Source: Phytophthora colocasiae | Lineage: Eukaryota > Oomycota > Peronosporomycetes > Peronosporales > Peronosporaceae | NCBI GenBank assembly: GCA_018806915.1 | Contig: JAGKQI010000052.1 | Span: 992,001-1,056,000 of the forward strand | Reading direction: 5' to 3' | Length of the DNA: 64,000 nucleotides | In this document: piece after piece, positions 35,210 through 46,148 of the stretch | Position numbering within the stretch: the stretch's first letter is position 1 | How the letters are laid out: every line of letters starts with the position of its first letter | Program-made: the position numbers and the translations under genes | Notes under the pieces: generated by a model | Databases searched by the model: none | Told to the model about the DNA's origin: nothing | What the model saw: the letters and a program-made list of their open reading frames with translations, nothing else

Positions 35210-38200
35210 CTATTGGCGTCGGGTGTCCTCCGTCACGTGCCATTGCCCCTCGGCTGGTGAGGAAGTGTCAGCTTGCTCAGGCGTCATTCTTTCCAGGCTG
35301 GTGGCGCTGGATGTCTGGCTGATGCTGGTGTTTTCTTGTCCCGCTGCTGAACTTGGAACAACCGTCTGTTCCGCCTCCGTAGAGTGCTCAATTACTACAT
35401 TCATCGACCCACCAGCTAGAGGTTCTGCGTCCCGATCATGGCTGTCTGATCGCATCTCTGCGATCGACGCACCACTTGTTGCAGCGATCTCTTCGAGTTC
35501 CTCGTCGTGAGTACGGAGACAGCGCTCCCCCGTGTCTCTCTCTGCATCCTTCCTTCTTGGCCCCTGTTTAGCTCCAATAAGGCCCCTAGTGTGAGTTGTT
35601 CTGACGTCTGAGCCCGATCTGGAGCTCATCTGCTCCTTAGCGTTTCTCCTGAAGGTGGTTAGTGCCTCAGCCGCAGCTTTCGCCGTCAGTCCCTTGTCAT
35701 AGCCAATACAATCCAACCTGGTCCAACCATGCCGCTCTAGCACGTTGTTTCGTGTTGTAGCTAGAACCGCTATGTGCTCCGCGTACCTTGCATGTTCCTT
35801 CGCCGGGTAGTTCACCGCTTGGAAATGGTTGCCTTCAGCCGACCATCTGAGCACCATGACTGGCGGTCTCACTCCTTCAGCCACTAAGTCCCTTAACAGC
35901 TTCAAGGCAGCTTCTGTTCCCATGGGGGAAACCGTTCCAGTCTCTATCATATCTCCTTCCTCTGTATCCACTTCTGCGTATGCATACGCCTGCATCCACG
36001 CCATATCTCCTTCGTGCACATCCAGCACGTACAGCGTTTCTCGAGCATGTAGCGCCATGGCTTTTAGATGCATCGGTCTGACCCAGTAACACTTCTGCAC
36101 CGAAGCCTTAACCGACTTTCCACGTTGCTCGGCCAGGTGGTTCGCGATCGTGCATACTTGCCCCTCGATAGTTGAAACGTCCAGCCCCCAATATCCACTC
36201 GCCTCGGCTTCGGCTTTCATGTCTTCAGGATGCAGCTTTGCTTCATCTGCTAGATTTGCGATCATCTCATTGAGCACGGCCTTCTTGAGCATGTTGACTC
36301 TGGTAGCTACTTCCTTCGATGGCTGGTCAACACCTTCGGATTGATTGTATAAAGCTGCGTAAAACGCGATCCAACCACAGTGTCCATTTGCCGCTACGTT
36401 CACCACTTCCCCGCCCAATATCTCCAGCCATTTCATTAAGGGAGCACCAGTGTCCGTCGACTTAGTTACTGCGACGATGGCGCATTCGCTGTCCTCGTCT
36501 CTTCTACCACCTTTTGGGGTGGCCGCGTGTGTGTCCTTATTGAGAGGGGCAGCATCATTTGACTCTTCACACACGGTGTTGTGCTCTTGATTCCTAGTGA
36601 TTTTGGTAATCCCCACGTCCTGTGGAGAGCGACCAGTGACCGCCGCCATGTATTCATATATGAACTTCTGGAGATTGGGTTTGTCCTGTCTCCTGGCTCT
36701 GGTGTCGAGCCCCGTCAGACGTTTCTTTGTTGACGATCGACCTCGTGTGGGGGAATCTCTCAGTTTTAAAGTTGCCGTTTTCTGTGAGTCACCTCCCACC
36801 TTCGGTGGCTCATTGTCTAATCCCGGCACAGGTGCTTTTTCCTCGAGCTCCGCCATATCATAGTCTATTTCTCCAGCTTCAGAGCACCCCTGCATAGGTT
36901 CCAATGCTCGCTGTCCATTCTCTTCCTCCTCTCCCATTAGATCGTCCTCTTGCTCTGCATCGCACAGGTAGGCGCACCTCTCATCGGGCATTCCCCGCTC
37001 GTCGCCGAACTGCTGGTCGTCATCTGGAGTATCCGCCTGTGGTTCCTGGTTGTGCTGTGTTTCGATCGATTGCTCCCATTCACCTCTCGTTGAGCGCATT
37101 GCCTGAGCCCATTCCACCGGTAGTGTGGGTTTGTCCCCCCTGATAGCTTTGATCCTCTTCGTCGGAGAAAGCGAACGTGTCTTCTTTCTGGCCTGCCCTG
37201 CGGATCGTGCCAACCCCTCTGCTTTCTCGTTCTTTCTGCCCCTCTCGCCCCTCAATAGAGCTTCTAATTGGGCCATGGTTTTAGGCATTCCTGCCTCGCC
37301 CAGCCTAAAGTCTCTTGCAAATTTGAGTGCAGATGACGCTCCTACCACTTCCGCTGTATGGGCTCTGCGCAAGCTCTCCAATTCTTGTGACTGTGCTTTG
37401 CAATTCTTCATGGAGTGCTCCGGCGCCAAACAGTGTTTGCACGGCCAATGTAAATGAACCGCGGTATGATGTACCACAAGTTCCACGTCTCCAGCGACAA
37501 TGTACCCTTTGTTGAGCAGCGCCTTCGGGCACTCCGCAGCCTTCACCCTCACACACCAATGTTGCTCTCTAAGACCTCCTGACTGTGCTGTTGCATGGAT
37601 CAATTCTTGCACTTTGAGTCCTAATCCGTCTTTGAGCATGCTGAAAAGCTCACGCGAGGACAGTTTTCCTTTCCGCACTTCCACTTCGAAGGAATAATAG
37701 TCAAGCAGCACCAACTCGTGAGTCTGCTGAGCTCTCGTTCTGATCTGTTCGTAATCCACCAGCGTCAATAACTTGGACGCTAGCGGTACTTGCCACCCTA
37801 CCCATCTGGCTGCGGTTTGCCTCCCCTTGAATGTCACTATGATTATCCGTTTTGTCATATCCAGCTTGATTCCTAGACAGGTCGCGTTTGAAGGCCTCGA
37901 TCTCGTGCTTCTGCGCCGGTGCGGCTTCCGGCCCCGCGCTGATCTGAGCCAGTACAGCATGGTCTGGCATGTTATCGTAAAAGCGCTGTCCAGGTAGGAG
38001 ATGAGCGTATATTTGATACTCTAGAGCCATGAAGATGTCCTCAAAGCACGCTAACTCCTCGGGCTCCATGGACTGCTTTAGAAAGGGGGGCACTCCGGGC
38101 ACTTCAATCTCATGGTTGAGTATCATCACAATCGCACGTTCCTCGTCCTCGGTTCGCTTCCTTAACTGAGATACCGGCTTTGCCGGCTGGAGACAGATCG

Positions 38201-38921
38201 TCCGCAGCCTCTCAATCTCATTATCTCCCTGTTGTGTTAAGTTAAGCCCGCTTGCTGGTTGAACGGCTGCCAGGAAGGACTTAGCTTCCCCACTGAGCTT
38301 TGTCTCACCCCTTTTGTCTTGCTGAGTTATGGTGAAGCACCTCAGCCGATCCTCGACCTCTCTTTGGGATTCTTGATCGATCACGATCCATTCTGTCATC
38401 AGCTGCGCTATCCGTTCGTGATGCTGCACATTGTTCGCGTCCCAGTTGCTGACAAGGCCCCGATATTGATCCGTCTGCCAACTTGGTGCCTCATCGCTCC
38501 AATCACGACATAACTCTTCGTCTCCTTTGGTTCTGCGAGCCACCGCCGAGAACTTATTCAGGTAAGCAACTCGGCGTCTCTCCTTCGCCAAGTCCGCGAG
38601 TTTCATCACTGTTTGCATCACATATTCCGGCGCAGCTCTGGCCAGCAGATATTTCCGTAACTGCTCAAATACTACAGCCCCAGAGCCATCATCTATTTGC
38701 CCTGTCTTCTCTCTTCTTCTCCCGGGTGCTCTATTTCTTCCGAGAGGTGCCTCATTCGACTTGAGCTTCCGCTGGCTATGCCTCAACGCACTCCGATCTT
38801 CATCTTGCCGAGCCTTTCGCTGTTCCCTCTTGGACTCTCCCACCACAGTCCACTGATCCTCCTCCCGGGGTGCCCTAGTTACACTCCCTTCCTTTCCTTC
38901 GCTTTCATGCGTGGCCACCAT
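35210..38921 (-). pseudogene. LINE ORF1 (zinc knuckle plus OTU-like protease domain), one frameshift
   Basis: Two overlapping frames, 38921-37701 and 37960-35210, belong to one ORF of roughly 1200 codons broken by a frameshift near 37880. The N-terminal part is charged and helical. A CX2CX4HX4C knuckle (CKHCLAPEHSMKNC, about 37407-37450) follows, and then an acidic linker. About 36410-35800 resembles an OTU cysteine protease: a Cys in NVAANGHCGWIAFYAALYN matches the D-G-N-C nucleophile region and a His in GNHFQAVNY matches the C-terminal catalytic His block. The stop TAG (35212-35210) is followed one base later by the ORF2 ATG. Confidence 0.78.
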
Positions 38922-40334
38922 GACAGGTAGGAAGTCTTCTCCCTTCCTGCCGTTGCCGCCGCTCTTGCAGCTTCTTGTGATCGCGTGCCGCGTGTTCTTC
39001 GCTCACCCGACGCGACTCTTGAGCGGCACTTGCTGTTTGTATACCCGGGGGTTTCTGCGCCCTTCCTAGCGCCCCCCGGTGAGTCGTTGATCTTTTGCGG
39101 GGTTCCTGCTCAGGTCCGAGGGCCTGAGGGGTCGCCGGCAAATCGGGAAGTGACGTGGGGGATGTACGTGAACGGCGGTTGGCACAGCACGACGCCGATC
39201 TTCAACGAGTCAAACGCGTACGAGTGGGGCAAGTACGTTGGCAACCGGTACCCTGGTCTTCCGAAGATTCTCGGTGGTGACTCGAACGTCTTGTGGTCGT
39301 GGAACATGTCGAAGGTTCAGGCAGCGTATGCAAAAGATCCGGACCAGGACTTGCCTTCTCTCCTTGCTCCAATTGAAGACACTTCTTCGGTGTGGGCCAG
39401 TATGCGCGCGGGTCTGAAGGAGTCGGAGAAGACGCAAAACTACGAAGCGGTCGTGATCTACCACCCCACGGCCGGTTGGATCGTTAAGCCTGAAGTTACC
39501 CCGGAGCCTTACGGCCACAACATGTTGGGCGATGAAGAAGACCGAATGTCTATCGATGCAGTTCAATCTGGCCACTCTACGCCCGATCCAACATCTAAGT
39601 TCACTCCTGCTGTGGGTTGGGACTCCACTAAAAACTACGAACTCATTGCCAACATGCGAGACCGGTTCACTGGTCCTGTTCTAGACCTCGAGAATCACTA
39701 CGAAGGTGCCCACGACAGCTTCAGTTTAACCCGTCAGATCTGGAACTCGTCTCAAGTGCGAACGGGCCTGTACCACGGCGTCTACGGCGGCGCTACGGGG
39801 TTCACGTACGGTGCCAACAGCGTCTGGCAGATGTACGAACCCAGAGCTGATCTCTTAAGTGACGCCGACTACTACGATCCTCAAATCAACCAGAACGCCT
39901 CCGGTTCGTGGCGTGAGGATATCTTCTTTGAAGGTGCGACGCAGATCCAACACGTCACTAAACCGCTTCAGAACCTCTCAACCGCGGTTCTCGAATCGCT
40001 TGAGCCTGCACGCGAGATTCTTTCTAGCCCTAGCGGTCTCACTGGCAAGTCAGTCAACACGTACGAAGGCACGCGCTACATCTCGATCTTGGCGTCGAAG
40101 AACCGCGACCGCTACTACGTCTACACTGGCCACGGTGACTCGTTCGCTCTACAGCTCGACAACGGATCGGGCGTTCGTACTGGCAACGCGCGCTGGTTCT
40201 CACCTCGTGAAGGTCAGTACACAGCCGCCTCGACGGTGAGAGTTCCGGAGAGCGGTGATGCCACTCGCATCGACTTCACCCCTCCTTCGACTGGAGGTGT
40301 CGACAATGACTGGCTTCTGGTGCTTGAGTTCTAG

Positions 40335-40770
40335 CCCCCCCCCCCTTGACACTTCGTCGTCATATTAGCGGTATGAAGAGTATGTACGCTGTTGAATTGA
40401 GTAAACCAAGTCTGTTTTCATGACGCACTTAACGTTGTTGAACTGCAAGTGCACGGAAGACATTGCAGCAGCAGAAGCTCTGGTTGACTGACAATTTCTA
40501 TTGTAGGATAAGCAATTATTTTCCAAACACAGGAAGACCCCTTTCCTAACCCTTTCGAATTCGAGACGGAACTCACCAATCAAATCTGGCCAAAGTTTGT
40601 TTTGACCAATCACAGGCCATCCATAAAAATTCCTAAGGTGTTCCCAATTATCTTGGGAAAATCTGCGCATTACCCAATAATGGTACATACAAATATCAAG
40701 TCAAAATGTGCATTATTAGAATAACTACGACTCTCCCAAATTCACCCCACGCCCCCCGCCATTCAAAAAG
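40335..40770. other. Region between the glycosidase and the Crypton gene
   Basis: Begins with a run of ten C after the stop codon. It is A/T-richer than its neighbours and holds no ORF I would support. It probably includes the left end of the Crypton element, whose boundary I could not define. Confidence 0.5.
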
Positions 40771-42330
40771 ATGCAGCGCAGTGCGAGAGGGCTCGATGTC
40801 CCGCAAGGAACGGCAGGGCAAGAAGCAGCAGCAATGAAATGCTTTGGAGAGTTTCTATCACTCGGAAACATGGATGAGAGCTCCATAGCGAAGTCTCTCT
40901 CGGGTTCTGATGCTCTACCTAGCCAAAACTTTTACTCATTGCTAACTGCCTTTTCCATTTTCCTGCAAACCAAACAAAGCTCTCGCGGTAGCCACCTCGC
41001 CAAGGCAACCGCTGTTGGCTATATGTCACAGGCGGTCAACCTGCTACGAGAGCGGTATCCGCAGTTTATGTCAGACAGCAAGCGAATTGGAAAAATTCGA
41101 GATAAAATGGCTGCTGCTATTGAAGAGCGGAATATACTAACCGGTGTGCAAACAGGAGACGCCCCTGGCTGCACGCTAGGCGATTTGCGTCTGCTTGTAC
41201 AAGAAACTAGTATTAGGGGGGTTGGAAATGGCTACAAGAGTCTACATGATGCTGCGGTACTAATACTGATGTGGCACACCTTCGGTCGTGCCATTGATAC
41301 ATGCTTTGCTAGAAAGACTCAACTCTCTATGTCTGCGTCGGGAGAGCTGTTCATGCGTATATCAAGAATCAAGACGTCGGTAGTGCAAGGCATTTCGATC
41401 TACAAAGCTGCAGTGCATTGGGAGCAGTGCATGCTACATGCACTTGGTATGCTTTTTGTTGGAGCTTCCGAGCCTTCAAGTTATGTGTTTCCATTGGTAC
41501 CGCACGCGGCTGCGTCAGATTTGCCTGGAGAGAAGACGTACAGTCAAGACGAAGCGATTCTGTATTGGGAGAGTCTTGAAGAAAAGCAGGACTCAAAGGA
41601 GCCCGCAGCCAAACGCATAAGAGGAAGACCAAGTGTAGCCAAGTACATCAACGATATCATCGCGTTGATCACGGAGCGTCTCTCAAAATCCGCTGCCCCA
41701 CTGCCTTCTAAACTCACACCCGGGCTAAGCAGTCACTCCTTGAGACGAGGTGCTGCTGCCTACGCGAATGCTTCGCCGAAACTCGCGATCCAGTGGATCT
41801 CGACAAGAGGGGCGTGGCTGTTGGACTCGCTAACCAAGGCGTTCGCTTACGTCGGCACCACCACACGAGAGGACCAAAGCGTTGGTAAGGTGCTCGCTGG
41901 GTACCAGGATCCGCATCTACCTTGCATCACGCCGTCGATTGTGTCGTTGAAGGCGCAACTGCCTGATCTCGAGTACGCTCGGCTGCTAGCATCGCGGGCT
42001 CAGCTGTTCAAGAACGTGTCTGGCTTCGCTGACGTAAACCTCAACGTTGATGGTGCTGTCTTGGATGGTGCAATGGCAGCGCTGCTCATACATCTCGAGG
42101 AAGTCGCAGCAGCAGTGGAGGAAGAGCAGAGCGTGTCTGGCTTCACGTCGCACTACCTATACCGGTTTCATGAAGCTCTAGATGTCACCAACTCAACGCT
42201 GGGTGCTCGATTGACACTAAAGTCTTGTATCCAATGGGGTCGTCAATTGTGGTGCTGTGGGAGACAGAGAATCACGCCCAGCTTGGAAATCGTAGTGGCG
42301 GTGACACAGCGGCTCTTGGTGCGGCGATAA
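40771..42330 (+). CDS. Crypton-type tyrosine recombinase
   Basis: A 519-residue ORF with the catalytic pattern of a tyrosine recombinase as found in eukaryotic Cryptons: the first Arg in HTFGRAIDTC (about residue 174), the H-x-x-R box in SSHSLRRGAA (about residue 325), and the Tyr in AFAYVGTT (about residue 363). The segment between carries the typical QWISTRGAWLLDSLTKAF. It would cut and join DNA through a phosphotyrosine intermediate and needs no inverted repeats. The final 30 or so codons look frameshifted (see next entry). Confidence 0.82.
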   Translation: MQRSARGLDVPQGTAGQEAAAMKCFGEFLSLGNMDESSIAKSLSGSDALPSQNFYSLLTAFSIFLQTKQSSRGSHLAKATAVGYMSQAVNLLRERYPQFMSDSKRIGKIRDKMAAAIEERNILTGVQTGDAPGCTLGDLRLLVQETSIRGVGNGYKSLHDAAVLILMWHTFGRAIDTCFARKTQLSMSASGELFMRISRIKTSVVQGISIYKAAVHWEQCMLHALGMLFVGASEPSSYVFPLVPHAAASDLPGEKTYSQDEAILYWESLEEKQDSKEPAAKRIRGRPSVAKYINDIIALITERLSKSAAPLPSKLTPGLSSHSLRRGAAAYANASPKLAIQWISTRGAWLLDSLTKAFAYVGTTTREDQSVGKVLAGYQDPHLPCITPSIVSLKAQLPDLEYARLLASRAQLFKNVSGFADVNLNVDGAVLDGAMAALLIHLEEVAAAVEEEQSVSGFTSHYLYRFHEALDVTNSTLGARLTLKSCIQWGRQLWCCGRQRITPSLEIVVAVTQRLLVRR

Positions 42331-42354
42331 CTCAAATGCTGGTCCATCGGGACG

Positions 42355-42936
42355 ATGCAGCAAACGCTGCATAAGCTTGTTGCTATGCATGAAACGCAGA
42401 CAAGTTACGCACCACAGCCGTCACCATGCACTTGTGGTTCTTCTAATGTTAGCACCCCAGTTGCCCCAGGGCAGAATGACGTCGTTGTGGAAGCTCACAC
42501 GTTAGCTGGCTGCTTCTTCAACTGGTACACGATGGAGCTGTGGCATACTGCGACGCAGAAGAAACAACAATTTGTGCGCGCCGATCTGAAGGCATGCATT
42601 AACATAATGATAATCGCCGGAGGTCGCGACGTGAACATACCTGCATCGCCTGTAGAACGCAACGGCGTATCTTACCGAATGTGGAAGCAGACCCTCTGGA
42701 CGCTGGCGGAAGACTTGGACCAGAAAACCAATGCGAAGCTGAGCCAAATCGATGGGAAAAACACGTCGAAGACAGCCGGATCTTTGCGGAAACGCTGGAG
42801 GAAGCTGAGACTTGAGCATCGACCGGAGTTTAATGCGCTGTGCTCCGCGTACATCACTCGTAGAGCAAGCAACGGTATCATCGACCAGTGCACACCTGAC
42901 ACGCATATGTGGAAGCAGAAAGACTTGGAATTGTAG
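42355..42936 (+). pseudogene. Probable C-terminal part of the Crypton protein
   Basis: 193 codons in the same frame as the recombinase, separated from it by one TAA (42328-42330). Between about 42245 and 42370 the +1 frame reads more protein-like (AALGAAITQMLVHRDDAANA), which suggests two compensating frameshifts rather than a simple stop. The part from 42355 is helical and basic (SLRKRWRKLRLEHRPEF) and might bind DNA. I do not recognise a named domain. Confidence 0.55.
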
Positions 42937-43476
42937 GCTCAGGTCATGCATTCACTTTAACGTTGTAGTGGTACGCTTACATATCTAAATGACAGCAAAC
43001 ACAGCACACATACAACAGCCTCGCGGTGAGCGTCCACAAACAAGGTCAATAAATAGTCTACCACACAGCACAACCACTCACGCACCCTATATCAGCAAAA
43101 ACCCCAGTCAAAGCATCTAGGGACGCTGCCAGCACGCAAAACGGGCAGCATTCCGCCAGCCCTACCGGGTTTTAGAAGTTGCGAGCGCTAACTCCCACAG
43201 GAGGGGCAGCGTGACTTGCTTTATGTGATGACACGTCCGCTGGGGTCTGCAGGCCAATGCTGTGGTCCGTTGGAGCTCTTCGTATCGCTCTCCCTCTCTG
43301 CTAAAGCGAGCTGATATCGGAGGAGGGGAGAATGAACCGCCGGATCGAGGAAAAAACCTCGCAAGGTTTTTGCATTTTGGAGCCGATAATATCAGCATAG
43401 TTATTTCAAGTGTATTGGGAATGCCACGCCGATTGGCTGATGTCATTTGGGACCGAGGTTGGGAACTCGTCGATAA
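42937..43476. other. No gene seen between Crypton and Harbinger elements
   Basis: About 540 bp. Short frames only, none with recognisable content. The right end of the Crypton element may lie here. Confidence 0.5.
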
Positions 43477-43692
43477 GGCCCTTGTCCAAGTACAAGCACA
43501 TGTGCTAGCCGCCAATTGGTTAGGTTTACTTCAAGTTTTGACTTCAGATCCCAGCCGTTAGACTTCGTGTGCTGTGGCTTGTCCAAGTAATTCCTCTGGG
43601 ACTCTCCTGTCCATCCAGTATCTATACAACCGCAAGACCATTTATCTCGTCTAGGAGAATCCCTTCCAGCACAATACATTTCTCTTCTAGCC

Positions 43693-44671
43693 ATGCAGAG
43701 CGACCTCTCCCAACAACAATCCGTGCATCAACCGCTCACGACTGCAGAGTTCATGACTTCCACCCAGCCGCCTGGTATACGCTTCCAGACCTTACTTTCG
43801 ACGCCACTGGTACCAACGGAACTGGTTCAAATGGACGCTGCGCCATTAGAAGAGATTCTAGACAATCAACCGATCACAGACGAAACTGGGTTCTCCAGTT
43901 CGAAGCAGGATCAGACACATTCCGTGCGCAAAGGGAAAAGCAAAAGCAAGTTAAGTAGGGAACCGAAACGGATGAAATGGAGCAACGACATGATTTCAGA
44001 GCTGCTGAAGCTGCGTTTTTCGGACGGAAAAGTGAAGCAGCGTATTGATTCGGTCGACACGAAGACGAAGAAAGCGCTAGCATGGCAGTTCTTCGCTAGC
44101 GTGCTGTCACAGTCTTTAGGACTAGTGATCAGCCAGGACCAGGTAAGCAAGTCGTATGGTATGAATTGTTTTCATGCACTGCTAGTCTAATGTTGCTCTC
44201 CTTGTTATAGGTGTACCAGAAGTATAGAAAACTGAAGAGTCAGTACCAAAACGAAAAGCGAGAAATGAGAAAAACCGGCAATGACACGTCTGGTCAAAAG
44301 GAGTTTGACCCAAGCCTGTGGGAAATTCTAAACGATGCATTTGCATCTAAAGAAGGTCTGAGCGGTGCCGTTCTAGCTGATACCAGTGAATCCATTGAAG
44401 AAACCTCCTCTCAAGATACAGAAGTAGAAGAAAATTCGACGCCAAAGCAAAGCTCCCGCCTGTCACTCAACTTGCTAAGACTATGGAAAACGGGATGACA
44501 GCCATTGCAACGGCAATGAGCACTCAGCCACCTGCAGACGACAATTTGCGAGCCCTTGCTGTGGCCCTAGAGCAACAAACTCGTGCCTTTGAGACTCAGC
44601 AACAGGAAACACGTCAATTTCAGGAGCTTCAACTGAAACTTTTGCAAAAGCTGCTGGAAAAGAGCAGTTAA
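43693..44671 (+). pseudogene. Harbinger Myb/SANT-like DNA-binding protein (one intron, one frameshift)
   Basis: Exon 1 is 43693-44142 and the intron 44143-44210 (GTAAGC...TTATAG, 68 bp). Exon 2 starts VYQKYRKLKSQYQNEKRE. The Myb-like trihelix runs from KRMKWSNDMISELLKLRF to the exon 2 start. A frameshift near 44440 makes the frame stop at 44498; the Gln-rich helical C-terminus (about 44483-44671, ALEQQTRAFETQQQETRQF) continues in the next frame. In Harbinger elements this protein acts with the transposase to bring it to the element ends in the nucleus. Confidence 0.75.
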
Positions 44672-44745
44672 AAAGCAGATTTCTTGTATAAATACAGATA
44701 CGTGTAGAATGCATATGGTCTTCCTAATGTTCAAATATATTTACT

Positions 44746-45778
44746 TCAGCCTTCAAAAAACGTGTTTGCAAGATCATCTCTCTTTCTTAAGCCTTGTAGG
44801 TGGGATAGTGGTCTCTCAAGGTTATCCCAATCTTCGTCGTGTACAGGTCGCTCTTGAGTTTGTAGAGGGTCCGGCCCATTCACATCCACTGGATCTTTTA
44901 CCAGAATCAGCATGTTATGGAGAACAACGCAGCCTAGTATCACTTTGCATATTCGCCCGGACGTCTTTTGCTCAAGTTTTCCCAGAAGTAAGCGAAACCG
45001 GTTTTTTAATCTGCCAAACGCGCATTCCACTGTAATTCGCATCCTGGAGTGAATATTGTTGTATAACCCCATCCTTTTGTCCCCCACAGCATCTATCTCT
45101 GAAAACGGTGTAAGGAGATGCCCCCAAATTTTGTAGCCGGCATCTCCAAGAATATGCTTTCCAGGTGAAACAAGTGACGATATTCTGCAACAGCATCATA
45201 TAAAGTGAAAAATGGCCTTACCAATTACGTTAGACATTTACAGTGTTCAAAATATGTGAAGTAGCTTACCTCTTCTTGATTGCACTGCCGTTCCACAACG
45301 ATTGATCGTTGTTTGAGCCGGCTCGTATAGAGATAGATCGAAAATATCCTCTATTGTCTACAACGGCTTGGATGTTAACCGCTGGGAATCCTTTCCGACA
45401 GTACCAGCCCTCAAAGTCTCTTGGGCGTGGAATTGCGACCAACGTACCGTCGACCGCACCCACGACATCAGGGAAACCCGCAATAGCCTCAAACCCGGCC
45501 TCAACATCGGGAAGTTCTTCAGTTGTAGGCATCCCTATGTAGCGCGACGAAAGCTTCGCTAATTGGTCCAAAGTCTCGTTGATGTATACAACTGCCCGTG
45601 ATCGAGAAATACCCAGTGTAGACGCGGCTTGATCCATTGTTCCGCCTTGTGAAAGGTAAATCACAGTCAACGCAACTCTCTTCATTAGTTTTGTCTTGCT
45701 GTTTGCACCAGGCTTGCGTTCCCATGCAGTATGTAAGACCCTGTAAATCTGAAGAAAAGAAGCCTTCTCGCAGCGCAA
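44746..45778 (-). CDS. PIF/Harbinger (HARBI1-like) DDE transposase
   Basis: Two exons: 45778-45270 and 45184-44746, with an 85-bp intron (GTAAGC...TTGCAG) whose phase joins IKKR to ISSLVSPGK. DDE_Tnp_4-type catalytic acids: Asp in VVGAVDGTLVAIPRP, Asp in KHILGDAGYK, Glu in ITVECAFGRLKNRF. A helix-turn-helix precedes (MDQAASTLGISRSRAVVYI). The true N-terminus may lie further upstream, in an exon starting at 45956 (MNKNALLAVVVSACIG) with a GTAAGT donor near 45856, but I could not join the phases. It acts on the element's inverted repeats and is apparently intact over its core. Confidence 0.82.
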
Positions 45779-46148
45779 TTTCTTGCGAAACCCCCCAACC
45801 CGTTTGTCTAGCCGACATTGCTTGCTCGAACGTAGTGTTTGAGAATGTTGACTTACCAGTAGGAGGAGCTCGTATGCTGCGTTGGTCGAGTGCTGTAACT
45901 ACAGCAGCGCCAATGCACGCACTCACAACTACTGCGAGAAGTGCGTTCTTGTTCATGATGTAATTGGAGATTAAAAAGACGGACTGACCTCGGTTGGCTA
46001 GCACAAATGTGCTGTGTCTGGCACAGCAAAAGTAGTCGTTCTGGAAAGTCGTGTTCTAGCACAAATATCAGCACAAAACGGTACATTGTACCGATTAATA
46101 GTGTCCAATCAAAATGCAAGCTCATATTCGATAGCACATGTGCTAGTA

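Larger units (their letters stand above)
29839..39151 (-). mobile_element. LINE (non-LTR retrotransposon), full length, 9.3 kb
   Basis: Minus-strand element with a poly-A tail (11 T on the plus strand, 29839-29849), a 15-bp target duplication and two ORFs: ORF1 with a zinc knuckle and an OTU-like domain, ORF2 with an apurinic-type endonuclease, RT, a Cys/His zinc region and RNase H. It is complete from end to end but has several frameshifts, so it was full length when inserted and has decayed since. Confidence 0.92.
27400..40334 (+). pseudogene. Diverged GH140-like glycosidase, split by a MULE and a LINE
   Basis: Three coding pieces on the plus strand: 27400-27517 (signal peptide MKIQVAVACLLSLASF and ADPSWHNLAI), 29523-29838 (FFWQADTAWELVHRLNKTS to VPTWGM) and 39167-40334 (VNGGWHST to the TAG). 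They sum to 118+316+1168 = 1602 bp, exactly the length of intact copy 1, with phases that join perfectly. Insert 1 (27518-29513) has a 9-bp target duplication ATGGTCGAT; insert 2 (29839-39151) has a 15-bp duplication GACGTGGGGGATGTA. I see no other lesion. The D in GGDSN and the E residues in LENHYEG are conserved. It is clearly more diverged from the array than the array copies are from one another. Confidence 0.93.
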
